A stretch of 64,000 bases of DNA, from assembly GCA_026545765.1 (NCBI GenBank), contig CM048842.1, forward strand, positions 73,606,871 through 73,670,870. Direction: 5' to 3'. Shown piece by piece: positions 53,532 to 64,000 of this stretch. The notes beneath the pieces were generated by a model. It worked only from the letters and a program-made list of their open reading frames with translations. It made no database searches and was not told the origin of the DNA. The number at the start of each line of letters is the position of its first letter. Position 1 is the stretch's first letter. The position numbers were made by a program, and so were the translations under genes. The DNA comes from Plantago major (taxonomy: Eukaryota > Streptophyta > Magnoliopsida > Lamiales > Plantaginaceae).

Positions 53532-55820
53532 TCAAGGCAAGCGTACAACTCTATTTACAGCAGAATCCAGTGCATCTACGTGTCTCCTGAGAATTTTTCT
53601 GATTTTGTCAAAGAAGCAAATAAAAATAGCATATACAGTCGATCTCAGTTCAGAGAAGATATAGATTTTCACAGGGAATATGATATCTTGGATACAAACA
53701 AAGGGGTGCTTACAATTATAGGGAAGCTACAATTAAGCAGACAAGATTCTTATGTTTATAACAACTGAGCTTACTAGACCAGGGATGTCTTTGCAGAAAG
53801 TTCCAGTGCTAATATAGTAACAAGCTTGAACAAAAGAATTTTAAACAAGAGAGCAGGACTATAAAGGATACAATTTTGTGGCAAGAGTGTCCACCCCTTT
53901 CATCTCTTCATTTAATCTGCAAAGCGAAGTTTTGCTCAGATGTAAGAGGGAAGATGATTCACAGAAAACCAAAAGCCAGGTGATAGGTTGGTGATATATC
54001 AGTCGAAAATACTGAATCAAATAATAGGGAAAAATAAGATCTTAAGACATGAGACTGGCAGTATACTTTTTATGCACAACCTTCCTGACAAGCCCTCAGA
54101 ATCTTAAACTGGAAACATCAAGAAAACCAGGTGACAACATAATATGTTCTGCAATAATGTCCAAAAATAAACATCTACCTTCAGATGTAGGGGGAAATAA
54201 TGTTGTTCATGAATAAGTTACTGCAGATTCTTATGTTCCTCCTAATGTCAACTAGCAGGTTAGGTATTGAGGTTGACCTATCCTCGTTAATGTCCACATC
54301 TCCCTTCTAGGCTCTAGCCATGGACAAGTTACTGTAACCGAAGTGTTTAAACATTTCCAAAATAGCATGTGCAAATGCAAGTGCAACAAAAAATCTTCAA
54401 TGGGCCAAGTCCATGTTATAATCCGATATGTAATGCCTCCTCAACCAAAAGGATAAGTGCTATACGGATCTATGAAGGCTACTCCAGAAGAAGAAAAAAG
54501 GAGGAATAATTTATTTTTTCATAATTTTGTCAATCAAGGAGACTAGTTAATCCATTGAAAGATCAGACCACTGTTAATACTCCGATCCTGTGTTATTTGC
54601 ATCTATAGTTTGTACATGTTTGAAATCAAAAGTGGAAAAAACAGAATACTGACTCAGCCATGATAAGCAGTAATTTGGGCAGTAAGAATTCTGCTCCCCA
54701 AATCCAATCAGGCTTGAAAATTTCGTAGAGCCAGTAAGCATCTATACTCTGTAGAATGTCCCATTAAAACTATTTAATTCCCATTGATGAAATTATAGAC
54801 ACGATTTCGATAATCAAGCATGGCTCTAATTACACATATATAAGCACATGTATTAATGATATATAACTAAAATTCTCCAAGCATATATCATAAAGAAGAT
54901 AACAAGAGGAGACAAACCTGAGACAAGAATTTATGTACCGATTTCCTTTCGTGGATGTATCAAGTACTGCAACATTCGGCATAAACAATAATCAGTGCCC
55001 TATACATCCATATCATGCAGAACTCATTCATTAAAGACAGACATCCTTTGAAGCATGTACAACTCTCATATAATAATGCAACACTTTTCACATGGTAATC
55101 ATTTTCTGCATTGCACAATATGTTTGACATAGAAAGCCTATTACTTAAGGAGCATAAGAAAAGCAACGAGTTAAGTTCAGGCAGTGAAATATAGAACCCT
55201 GGAAGAAAGAAATTATCCCGAAACGTCGGTACAATAAAACCTTCTTTAGCCTATAAGCTTGTGCACAAAGTCTAATCGGAAACAGAATCAAACACGACAC
55301 AGGCAGGTTCAATAGAAAAGGAAGGTTATTAGGTTACACGCTAACCGGATTCCTGAAGACGTCCAGCAGCATCACTCAAGCAGTCCATGTGATCCATTGT
55401 ACTACTCGTACCCTAACATAAATTCCACAAATTAAACTCACTAAAAGAAGTACCAATTTCATGAATAGAACTTCAAAATGAACAGAATTCGCAATTTAAG
55501 AATTCTTTCAGTTCAATAAGAAATTCAGAAAGCGCAATTAAAACCCTAAGAGTGAGAAAACATCGAAATGGAACTAATTGATGAGAAGAGCATTACAAGG
55601 ACACCTGAGAGAGGGATAAACGGAGGGAAGCGAATAGAGAAGCAAAGCTGTCGGCTATGGCAGCTGAATCTCTCTCCACCGCATCCAGAGCTTTCAGGAT
55701 CTCCTTAGGGCTGTCAGACGACGGCGTTTCGGATGGCTCCTGTGCATTTACAGCTCCATAGTTGTCGTTTCCGTTTTGAGGTTCAAGCTCAGGTGTCGAA
55801 ATCGAGCTTGTGTCGTCCAT
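53532..55820 (-). CDS. BORC subunit 6-like (lyspersin C-terminal helix) protein, 147 aa, five exons
   Basis: A host gene split into very small exons, all with GT-AG borders and matching phases: 55820-55605, 55412-55346, 54966-54918, 53916-53872 and 53598-53532 (216, 67, 49, 45 and 67 bases). The protein starts MDDTSSISTPELEPQNG, an acidic disordered lead of 50 residues. A continuous amphipathic helix follows: ILKALDAVERDSAAIADSFASLF, MDHMDCLSDAAGRLQESV, TKGNRYINSCLRLNEEM and LATKLKILRRHVDALDSAV. This matches the BORCS6 C-terminal helix family as I know it. In animals BORC sits on lysosomes and recruits Arl8 for kinesin transport; the plant role is not established. It lies between two dynamin copies but is unrelated to them. 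The family call is inference from the helix pattern; the gene structure is well supported. Confidence 0.78.
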
Positions 55821-57065
55821 TGTTGACGGAGAAGAAAGTGACTCGAATCACAATCGGGTCGGAATTGGCGGTGGTGACGGTTAATTGTAGCTTATGAACA
55901 TGGATCGGGTCACACTATCGCCTCACCTGGAAAGCTAGTATATTTTGACTTTGGAAAGTTAAAATGTACTGTGGACGCGTTTAGTATCAATATGTAATTG
56001 TTCACGGATTAATATTTTGACTTTGAAAAAGCATAGGGACTATGTTGATAAGGAGGTCGATTGCAGAGAGACCATATGTAATTTTTCGCATAAGATATAT
56101 TTAGATTGACATTGATGACCTCGTGAGTAAGAATTTCCACCCCTCCCCGAATGGTGGCCGACCGGGCTTTGATCTGATCAATCAAAAATCAAGTAGAGGA
56201 CATATTGATAAAGCTTCCTCGAGCCAGCTAGTTTCCGGAGCACAAAATCCCAAACCTGATAGACCATATCCACATCAAAGTCCCCCGAGCTCAGAAGAGT
56301 CTCCCGGGCTAGAAGTTCCTCCCATGAGCTTGCTATTGGGATAAGATATATTAAAGGGGACATGAAGGGTTTGTGCCGCCTTAACTGAGCAGGCAGCCAG
56401 CCCATTTGTCCCCATGTCTACCAAGGTAATCTTAGTCTGTTCGTGGATCAACGCGAACTAAGGCGTGTGACCACTATGCACGCCGCCTTGTTATACCGTA
56501 CACATTAACCAATGAATGACTAGACAAGTCGTCGAAGCCCTGTCCCTATTTGAATTTTCTATATATTTATATATATATATATGATGTCATTTACTATATT
56601 AGATATTCATCACTCACTATTACACTTATAAAATATCGAGTGGTCCTAGATCAACTAGTTAGCCTATTCGATTTTTAAATCTTACGGGTTTGTGTAAGGC
56701 AAACCGACCTAAGGGTTCAATAACCCTCCCTCACCTTTGCAGGTAAGCTCGAGGACCCCAAAGGTTGGAAGGAGTACTTGGGCTATTACGTTACGTTATA
56801 AGATAATGGAGATCCCAATATTATGGCTCTTGAGTTGAATGATTAACTCAACAATGTGATAGTAAGCTCAATTAGTGAATTGAGTGCAAACATTACTCAC
56901 TGTACAGGTTACTTGTTATTGATTCCAGTTTATCCCCTGATGAAACTGATATGTTTAGTGAGAAGTATAATGACTGAGACGTTTGATTAGCTCCATCAAT
57001 GGAATTAAAACAAGAATAACTCTAGCAACCTTTCGGTTCCAGTTTTGCAGTTCTTGGCTCTTACC
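55821..57065. other. Intergenic between the BORCS6-like gene and the third dynamin copy
   Basis: No gene seen. 56130-56420 has a higher GC content and a Pro/Ser-rich frame that does not resemble a known protein; it may be a decayed retroelement fragment. Confidence 0.4.
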
Positions 57066-57075
57066 TTATAAATAA
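57066..57075 (+). promoter_or_regulatory. TATA box of the third dynamin copy
   Basis: TTATAAATAA lies about 90 bases upstream of ATG 57158 and abuts an unusable ATG at 57077. Confidence 0.55.
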
Positions 57076-57355
57076 CATGTTTTTGAGGTTTGAGTATCAT
57101 CAATTCATATATTTCACAGAAAAAAGAACACATTTGTTCATACATAAAGCAAAGAAGATGAGCACTAAAAGGCTACGAAACAACATGAACAACACTAGGA
57201 ACAAGAAGAAGAGGGAAGCATCTACACCAGACATTTCACGCAAACACCGTGAAGAAGAAGATGATGAAGAAGAAGCGTCCCCAGACAGATCAAATTCACC
57301 AATAGTTTCGTCTTTCAACGACAAAATTCGCCCACTCCTTGACGCGGTGGACAAC

Positions 57356-58763
57356 ACAAATTATTACTTAGAAAACAAGTAGTAAGCAGTTGTTGTAGAC
57401 AGACAATACTAACCACGGGATCGTTCGCTAAGGAACCAATTAAGCTACCATAACGGTTTGAAAGCAAACAGTTACTTGTGAAAATAGATTTATTTGTAAG
57501 TTGGTTGCTTCTAAAAACTAGAAAACAGAAAATGCAATGTAATTGATTTGAATGAATGAGGTAGGAGGAATACAGTAGTTACGATCAAGCAATGCTAATT
57601 CACTCTAGGGATACGTTCATACTGTCACACGGTCGGTGTATAGAAAACTATCAATTCAACCTTTACCAAACGAGTTTGAAGATATTTGAACTAGAGTAAT
57701 CGTGGGTCGTCAATCCACGATCCTTACCAAACGTTTTAGAGAATCTTTTAGCGAGCCTAACCGATATGAACGATTTCAAACCCTAGAAGCGAATACACAA
57801 AGCTATCACGCAACTACCATGTCCGGGGTGGTTTAGCTACTCATGATAGATTGAAAGATAAAAGACTTCAAGATATTTATCATGATAAACATAAACATAA
57901 TGATAATCGCATGCAAGCTCATACAATTCGACAAACAAGAACAAGAACGAATTGTAAAGAGATAAACAATAGAGAATTACCACGGTGATCATGAATTCGA
58001 TATCGATAAATCAATCAAGGATAAAACCAAGCTCCAAATTGTCTCAATGTAAAAAGTATGAATGTGGAGCTTTTTCTATCAACTAGGTTTAGAATTAGGG
58101 CAAAGTATGTTTTTCCCCTTCAATGAATGTCTAATATAAAACGTCTGAAAAACTAAATCTGGGCGAATTAGGAAGGAAATCGCACAAAAAACGGCAAAAG
58201 AAGAAATTGGCGTCGCCAGTTTGAAAACTGGCGTCGCCAGTTATCAAAATTGGCGTCACCAATTTCCAAACTGGCATCGCCAGTTTGGTCCGCCAATCAA
58301 ACAGTAAGTTACTGGCGCAGGCCAGTTTGATAACTGGCATCGCCAGTTCTTCTGACGTCTGTATATTTTTCTATAGGAGGAATTTGGCTATGCTTGGAAC
58401 ACAAGTTGTAGCCCTTTGAATTATCTTTCCATGACCACCAAGATCAGGTCAATCGAACATCATATGAGATAGTTATGGCCAAAATGGATAGACTGCTCCG
58501 TAAAACTTCACTTCTGCAAGCTTCGCTAAAACGGCTCTCAAATCTTCGTCCGAACTCCGAATCCACTTCCGTTTTTGCCCAGCTACTCTACATTCAAAGA
58601 TCTAGAACCAAAGTTTCCTAATCGATTTTCACCTTCGGTACACAAAAATCCTACAAAACACAAACAAAGTACCAAAGCATAAAAATGCACAAAGACACTA
58701 TAAAACCATAAATAAAGACTAACAAAGACCGCTAAAAAGGACCAAATGAGAATCGTCTCATCA
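57356..58763 (-). repeat. Athila-type solo LTR (about 1.41 kb) inside the dynamin copy
   Basis: Homologous to the LTR at 11026-12290 in the same orientation: ATTACTTAGAAAACAAGTAG near the left end and GACCGCTAAAAAGGACCAAA then CGTCTCATCA at the right end. There is no internal element sequence. The left terminus appears eroded (57348-57357), and there is no 5-bp duplication: gene codons stop at about GACAA and restart with GCTGCG. Confidence 0.85.
58208..58350. repeat. Cluster of TGGCGTCGCCA palindromes in the solo LTR
   Basis: Copies at 58208-58218 and 58228-58240 (arms AACTGGCG/CGCCAGTT around one T), followed by TTGGCGTCACCAA, CTGGCATCGCCAG, CTGGCGCAGGCCAG and a last CTGGCATCGCCAG near 58335. 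The cluster occupies the place where the related LTR at 11026-12290 has CTCGCCGCGGCGAG. Confidence 0.85.
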
Positions 58764-60593
58764 AGCTGCGCCACCTAAAGATCAATCAAGAAGGTATTCA
58801 ACTCCCTAGCTACAATTGTGGTAGTTGGTGACCAGTCTTCCGGAAAGTCCAGTGTTCTCGAGTCACTTGCCGGAATCAGCCTCCCCAGAGGCCAAGGCAT
58901 TTGCACCAGGGTCCCTCTCATCATGAGACTACAGAATCACTACGTGTCCAAGCCCGAGCTTTTCTTGGAGTTCAATGGAAAGGTGGTGCCGACGGATGAA
59001 GATCATGTCGCGAATGCTATTGTTAAGGCCACTGATGAACTTGCAGGCAGAGGCAAGGGAATATCCAACAGTCCCTTGACCCTTGTTGTAAAAAAGAATG
59101 GTGTTCCTGATCTCACAATGGTTGATTTACCAGGAATCACTCGAGTGCCAGTTCACGGCCAGCCTGAGGACATATGCGGGCAAATAAATATCATCAAAGA
59201 GTTTATTACTCCGGAAGAGAGCATAATCTTGAATGTTTTATCAGCAACTGTGGATTTCACCACTTGTGAGTCAATTAGGATGTCTCAACAAGTTGACAAG
59301 ACTGGAGGAAGGACTCTTGCTGTGGTGACCAAAGCCGACAGGTCGCCAGAAGGACTTCTCGAGAAGGTTACTGCAGATGACGTGAATATCGGGCTTGGTT
59401 ATGTTTGTGTTAGGAACCGTATTGGAGATGAGTCTTACGAGCAGGCACGTTCAGAAGAGGGTAAGCTTTTCCAGAGCCATAATCTCTTGTCCAAAATTAG
59501 CAAGTCCATGGTTGGGGTTCCTGTTTTGGCACAAAAGTTGATGCAAATTCAGGCAAATATTATCTTGAAGTGCTTGCCAGATATAGTGAGGAAGATCAGT
59601 GATAAGTTATCTGCCAACATGAATGAGTTGAAGAAGTTGCCGCATAAAATGGACTCAGTTGCTGAAGCTATGACAGCATTCATGCTTATTCTTGGTTCGG
59701 CGAAGGAGTCTTTGAGAAAGATTCTCTTGCGAGGGGACTTCGAAGAGTATCCTGATGATTTGCAGATGCACTACACGGCTAGGCTTGCGGAGAGGGTGAA
59801 TGAGTATTCCGGTAGTATTCAGGCCAGTAGGTTCTTGTTAGATGAAATCAGGGTGCTGGAGGAGAAAAAATGTATTGGGTTACCGAATTTCCTTCCCAGA
59901 TCAGTATTTCTTACTCTACTTCACAAAAAGATGAACACATGATCATATCAACCTGCTGATTTTGTGGAAAATGCTTGGAGCTATATCGAAAACGGGTTGG
60001 TGTCTGTCATTATGCAGCATTCTGGTAACCATCCTCAGCTGCTGTCCCCGTAATTAAGAAGAAGCAGCAATCAGTTGATTGGGTGAATGACATTGTGGAG
60101 ATGGAGAAGCTTACAGATTACACATGCAATCCAGAATATGCTGCATTGTGGAACAGATACATGGATCGACGCGTGCACTTCATGGAAGTTTTGAATGATC
60201 AGTCTAAGCCTCCGAAAGTGACTTTGCTTGAGTTTGGGGGTGATCGATGTGACTCATTTACGCAGCCATGTGGCTATTGCGGAAGAAGCCTTTGATGTGA
60301 AGATGAGAATGGGGGCTTACTGGAAGATTGTTCTGAGGAAATTGGTAGATGGGATGGCTTTAAATTTACTCTTTAGTATACATAACCTGGTGAACAAGGA
60401 AATGGAAAAGGAGATTATCAGAGAGGTGATGGAACCGGAAGGGAATGGATTCGAGAAGATGCCGGAAGAATCGCCTTATACTGCAGAAAAACGCAAGAGG
60501 CTCTATAGCAGCATATAGCTGTTGAAGGAGTCCAAGAATGTTGTTGCCAATATCATGGACAAGATAGCAACTGATGCAAGTTTGGGAAATTAG

Positions 60594-61559
60594 AAGATTT
60601 CTTGTACTGATATAGTTTGTGTTTTTTGATCAGGCCTCTCAAAGTGAATTGCTGCAAGGCCTCTCAAAGCTTTCAGGTGCATTTTGAAACAAAGTTCTCC
60701 AATCATGCAAACAATATTGAAAGGGAATAATGAATAGAGTTCTTGGTTCTTGCAATTAGAATATTCTTTTGCCTAAATTATTTTCTTTTATTTTTTTAAA
60801 TTTTAAAATTTGGAAAGAGAAAATAGATTTCTTTTTTCAAAAATTTCTCACCGATATTTGCTACGTGCGACTAATCTGGCTACACTGTCGGACCCTCAAA
60901 ACGGCTCTCCCAGCAACCTTTTTGCATCAAAGGCTCGAACTCGAAAACTTATTTTTTAGTGAACTCAAGTCCTTATCACTTGAGCAAACAACCGTCGGTA
61001 ATAGCAAATAGATTAATCCTAATAATATTAATAAAAATAATATTGCTATTATTCTTAGAACATCAAGTGAAATTATTTTAAAAATTATTAACTTTTTGGA
61101 ATATATGGAAACACCATAGTACTTCTGCTAAGTATTCAATATCGGATATGTGTTAATGTGATTTGGATTTTCCTATTGTTTTAGATTTTTAGTTAAAGGG
61201 TACTTCACCAAGATCAATTAATCTTTGAGTTACAAATATTTCTAGAGAATTACTTGATAGATTTTAAAAGATAATTATAATAATGAAAAATATAGAAAAA
61301 GGAGAAATTAGAAGAGCAAGACAAAATTAGGAAGAACGTGGGTAAGATTTTGCCAAGAAATACAACAAAAATAAAAAATGGAGCGAAAAAGAAGCAAATG
61401 TGGCGGGAATAACTGAAATACTTTATCAAGAAATCATGTTTTGTGGGTAACACGAATACACGATCAGACATTTTTCATGTATCTTTTGAATCCCATCTTA
61501 TGATTTGTTCATCAACCAGTCAAAAATCCAAGAAATAGCGTTGTAAAAGCATATAATAG
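60594..61559. other. Intergenic, AT-rich
   Basis: The 3' flank of the dynamin pseudogene and the upstream region of the next gene. No distinct feature recognised. Confidence 0.4.
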
Positions 61560-63936
61560 CAATTTTCTATTAATTTCAACCAACATCATCATCACTTGAT
61601 CATCGTTTACATTCTTGGTTCGTTTCTATTAAAGCCAATTTCCCTGTCATTAATCATCTATTGGATTATCTTTCTGTTTTTCCATTTCTCCCAATGTGGG
61701 AAAAGGAAAATCACTTTTGAAAGATTTTACGATTCACAGAGAGCTTCGTGCTTCTCTGCATTTTTCAAACCTTTTCAGGTTAGTACTTTGTGTTTTGTTT
61801 GGATATCTGTTCAGTTATTAGCCTTCGAATTCGATCATTTTGGAATTTATCTTTTTCTTGCTGTGATGATTCGACTGGTAATTTGAGGAAACTTTGAAGG
61901 GGTTTAGGCATGTTGATGTTGGAAAAAGCTGTAATCTTGATCGTAGCTTTGTTAGCATTTTGGAGACTCTGTTTATTTATTTGTTTGTTTGTTTCTCTTT
62001 CGAAATTCGAATAATCCTTGCCTGTTATCAAAACCACATGTTGAAAATAACTCTGCTGCTAGGCTTGTTTACCTTGAAAATGTACGGAACAGCCCCCAGA
62101 AAATTATAATGCGAATTTGCGATGGCAACGAACTTTTAGGAGAGCCTTATTATGAGTGATCTTCATTCTTTGTTGAAATTTGGGAGAATCCCAGGTTAAT
62201 TTGTGTGTGTGTGTGTGGAGGGGGGGGGAAGAGGGTTAATTGCACGGCTTGTTTGGCTCGTGTTAATCGTTCATTGGATCAATCACACCTATTGCCTGCC
62301 TTTATTTAATTTCCTTAGTATCATGTAGGTGTTTTCGTCTATATATTGCTCCAGGACCAGCTGCCTATTGCTGATTTACCGAAAATCTGCATAGGGCCTT
62401 ACAGAGAATCTTCTTAGAATGGCTGCTGATATGGCAATTAGATCTAGTAAAGCTTTACTATATTCTGGAAGATGAGGGCTACTGTTGGGGTCGTAATGAG
62501 GCTACCTGGGCCCTTAATCATGAGCCATATTCGTGAAGTTGTTAGTAACATGGTTAACTGTTAAAATTTCTGAGAGAGAGAGTGAAAATGCATACCGAGT
62601 ATCTCCTTGGTTATTTTTTCGTAAATCTGTTATAAACTTATGATGTTTAATGTTAGATACTGATCTATTCTTTGTCAATATCAAGGATATTTGGTCTAGT
62701 TATTCTATTGAGTGAGATTTGATTCGACCACAATGCTGATCCGTAGATAAACTGCTTTTACTATGTGTCAATGTGCGTTGATGATTTTTGTATATTTTTT
62801 TAAATACCTTTTTAAGTGTGTGATGTGTTGAAACATATAGCAATAGCTCTTAATCTTAGATTAAAAGTCAAAGCTCATTTCATATGTTTGTTGTAAATGA
62901 TTTCAGGCTACGCATGAGTGTGACTACATTAGTGTCCAGCTTCTAATGCTTTGATAAGTATCGGATCTATTTCTCAGAATCTGTTAATTGTTACAGTTAG
63001 ATCGATGTAATTTTGCTACTATTGTTTTCAGGTTTCATTATTGGATCTTCAGCATTTATAATGGAGGTACAACAAGAAGAAAATTGGGGTGGAGATGGGT
63101 ACCCTGATAACATACATGAACTTCATAATGGTGGTGTTTCTGGGAAAATAGAAGCTTTTAATGGTCTTGCTGTGGGTAAATTCCAGTAACTAAATCTTCA
63201 GTTTATTTGTTAGGGAATTTTCTTTTACTCTTTAATGTTGTAATGTTCTATTCTCTGGAAGTGGACACATTCTTTGCTTGGTTTCCAATGTCTTTGATGG
63301 GGAATTTATTTGACGGTGCAGTTTGACTGAAATTTTGAGTTATGGGTGGGATATATTTTCGCAAAACTTGAAATTAATATCAGGATGCATGCTAGTGTCC
63401 TTGGCTCCATCATATATTTCGTTGCTCATTTTATGATGTAGGAAAGAACCGTCTACCGAAGCATGGACAAAATGTGGACCTCCCATCTTCTAAGATTTCA
63501 GAATTGATGAAATTGGGTAGTTTGGAGGTAATACCGCCTCTCTTAACTCCTAAATCAGAGACAAAAGAAGAATGCACATTATTTACTTGTCATATTCTCA
63601 CATCGGATGTGTTCTTAATTCTTATGCTTTATGGTGTAACATATATGCAGAGCGCCTCCACACATTCACTTTTTGGTGTTGTGAGTAGGGCACTGGATGA
63701 CAGTATTGAGACAAAGAATGAAGACATTCCTCAGGTAGGATATAGTGGGCGTTTGTGATAAGTGATAGCTATATAACTATACAGTTCTTTGTTACGTTTC
63801 AATGACTGCTTTTATAACACAATCTGACTGTTTCCCTGTATTTTTCTGTTTTAAATAGCGGGTTGCATCAGTCTTGAAATTAGTCGTCCAAGAACTTGAG
63901 CGGCGAGTTTCAAAACATGCAGATTATGTGAGGAAG
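61560..63936 (+). CDS. Kinesin-14-like gene, 5' part (continues beyond the window)
   Basis: A 5' untranslated exon appears to end at 61778 (TTTCAG/GTTAGT), followed by an intron to 63031. Translation starts at ATG 63061 (MEVQQEENWGGDGYPDN). Coding exons with matching phases are 63061-63175, 63442-63527, 63651-63734 and 63859-63936, the last ending at a donor (AAG/GTAACA). The 121 residues seen are a hydrophilic lead, then LPSSKISELMKLGSLE, HSLFGVVSRALDDSIETKNEDIPQ and RVASVLKLVVQELERRVSKHADYVRK. This pattern precedes the coiled coil in plant kinesin-14 proteins. The motor would lie further right. There is no calponin-homology domain before this block, unlike many relatives. The family call is inference from a short segment. 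Confidence 0.6.
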
Positions 63937-64000
63937 GTAACACATTATATATACTTGAATACTGTTATTCTTTTCTGAAGATATGGCAGCTATGTGACTT

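Larger units (their letters stand above)
57158..60593 (+). pseudogene. Third DRP4-type dynamin copy, split by a solo LTR
   Basis: It starts at ATG 57158 with a basic then acidic lead (MSTKRLRNNMNNTRNKKKRE) and reaches SFNDKIRPLLDAVD, where an Athila-type solo LTR interrupts it. It resumes at about 58764 with KLRHLKINQEGIQLP. A 4-base duplication near 58807 shifts the frame just before the P-loop. The GTPase and stalk then read through (GDQSSGKSS, DLPGI, TKAD in place of TKVD). A TGA at 59941, a deletion of about 10 residues near 60050, a frameshift near 60235 and a TAG near 60517 damage the C-terminal half, which ends at TAG 60591-60593. Given these multiple independent lesions it is certainly dead. 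The original gene was intronless like the other two copies. Confidence 0.92.

Overview
This is eukaryotic nuclear DNA from a dicot-type flowering plant. The evidence is GT-AG introns, an intronless DRP4-type dynamin gene, a BORCS6-like gene with very short exons, the start of a kinesin-14-like gene, and a dense load of plant transposons (Tat and Athila Ty3 elements, CACTA, MULE, hAT, Stowaway, Sirevirus-like copia). The species cannot be read from the sequence; an asterid is only a guess.

Layout. 1-9034: 3' end of a Tat-lineage Ty3 retrotransposon (RNase H, second RNase H, integrase, antisense genes, polypurine tract, 3' LTR), inserted into the reverse transcriptase of an Athila-like element on the minus strand (9035-12290, with 5' LTR and primer-binding site). 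13100-18621: a hAT-like element with an 8-bp duplication that has received a CACTA element (13264-18118) and a Stowaway MITE. 20417-21010: a MULE terminal-repeat relic holding an LTR fragment. 21363-23456: the one intact DRP4-type dynamin GTPase gene. 23716-34851: an 11-kb MULE with long terminal inverted repeats, an FAR1-MULE-SWIM-OTU transposase gene on the minus strand and a divergent plant-mobile-domain (PMD) gene on the plus strand. Its transposase is split by a second CACTA element (26037-30240), which itself contains a solo LTR (27910-29536). 35446-50090: a degraded short-LTR Ty3 element holding at least three foreign blocks: a non-coding LTR-type element, a copia fragment and an unrecognised block. 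50635-52674: a second DRP4 copy, minus strand, with two frameshifts. 53532-55820: a BORCS6-like gene. 57158-60593: a third DRP4 copy, split by an Athila-type solo LTR and further decayed. 61560-end: 5' part of a kinesin-14-like gene.

How it fits together. The host content is a small DRP4 family (one live, two dead) plus two unrelated genes; nearly everything else is nested transposons. The most notable system is the MULE. It pairs a transposase carrying an OTU-protease-like tail with a PMD protein, transcribed outward from a shared promoter rich in short repeats. A second theme is that three LTR families carry family-specific clusters of short GC-rich palindromes or hairpins inside AT-rich LTRs, and in the two Athila-type LTRs the cluster has been replaced wholesale while both flanks remain alignable.
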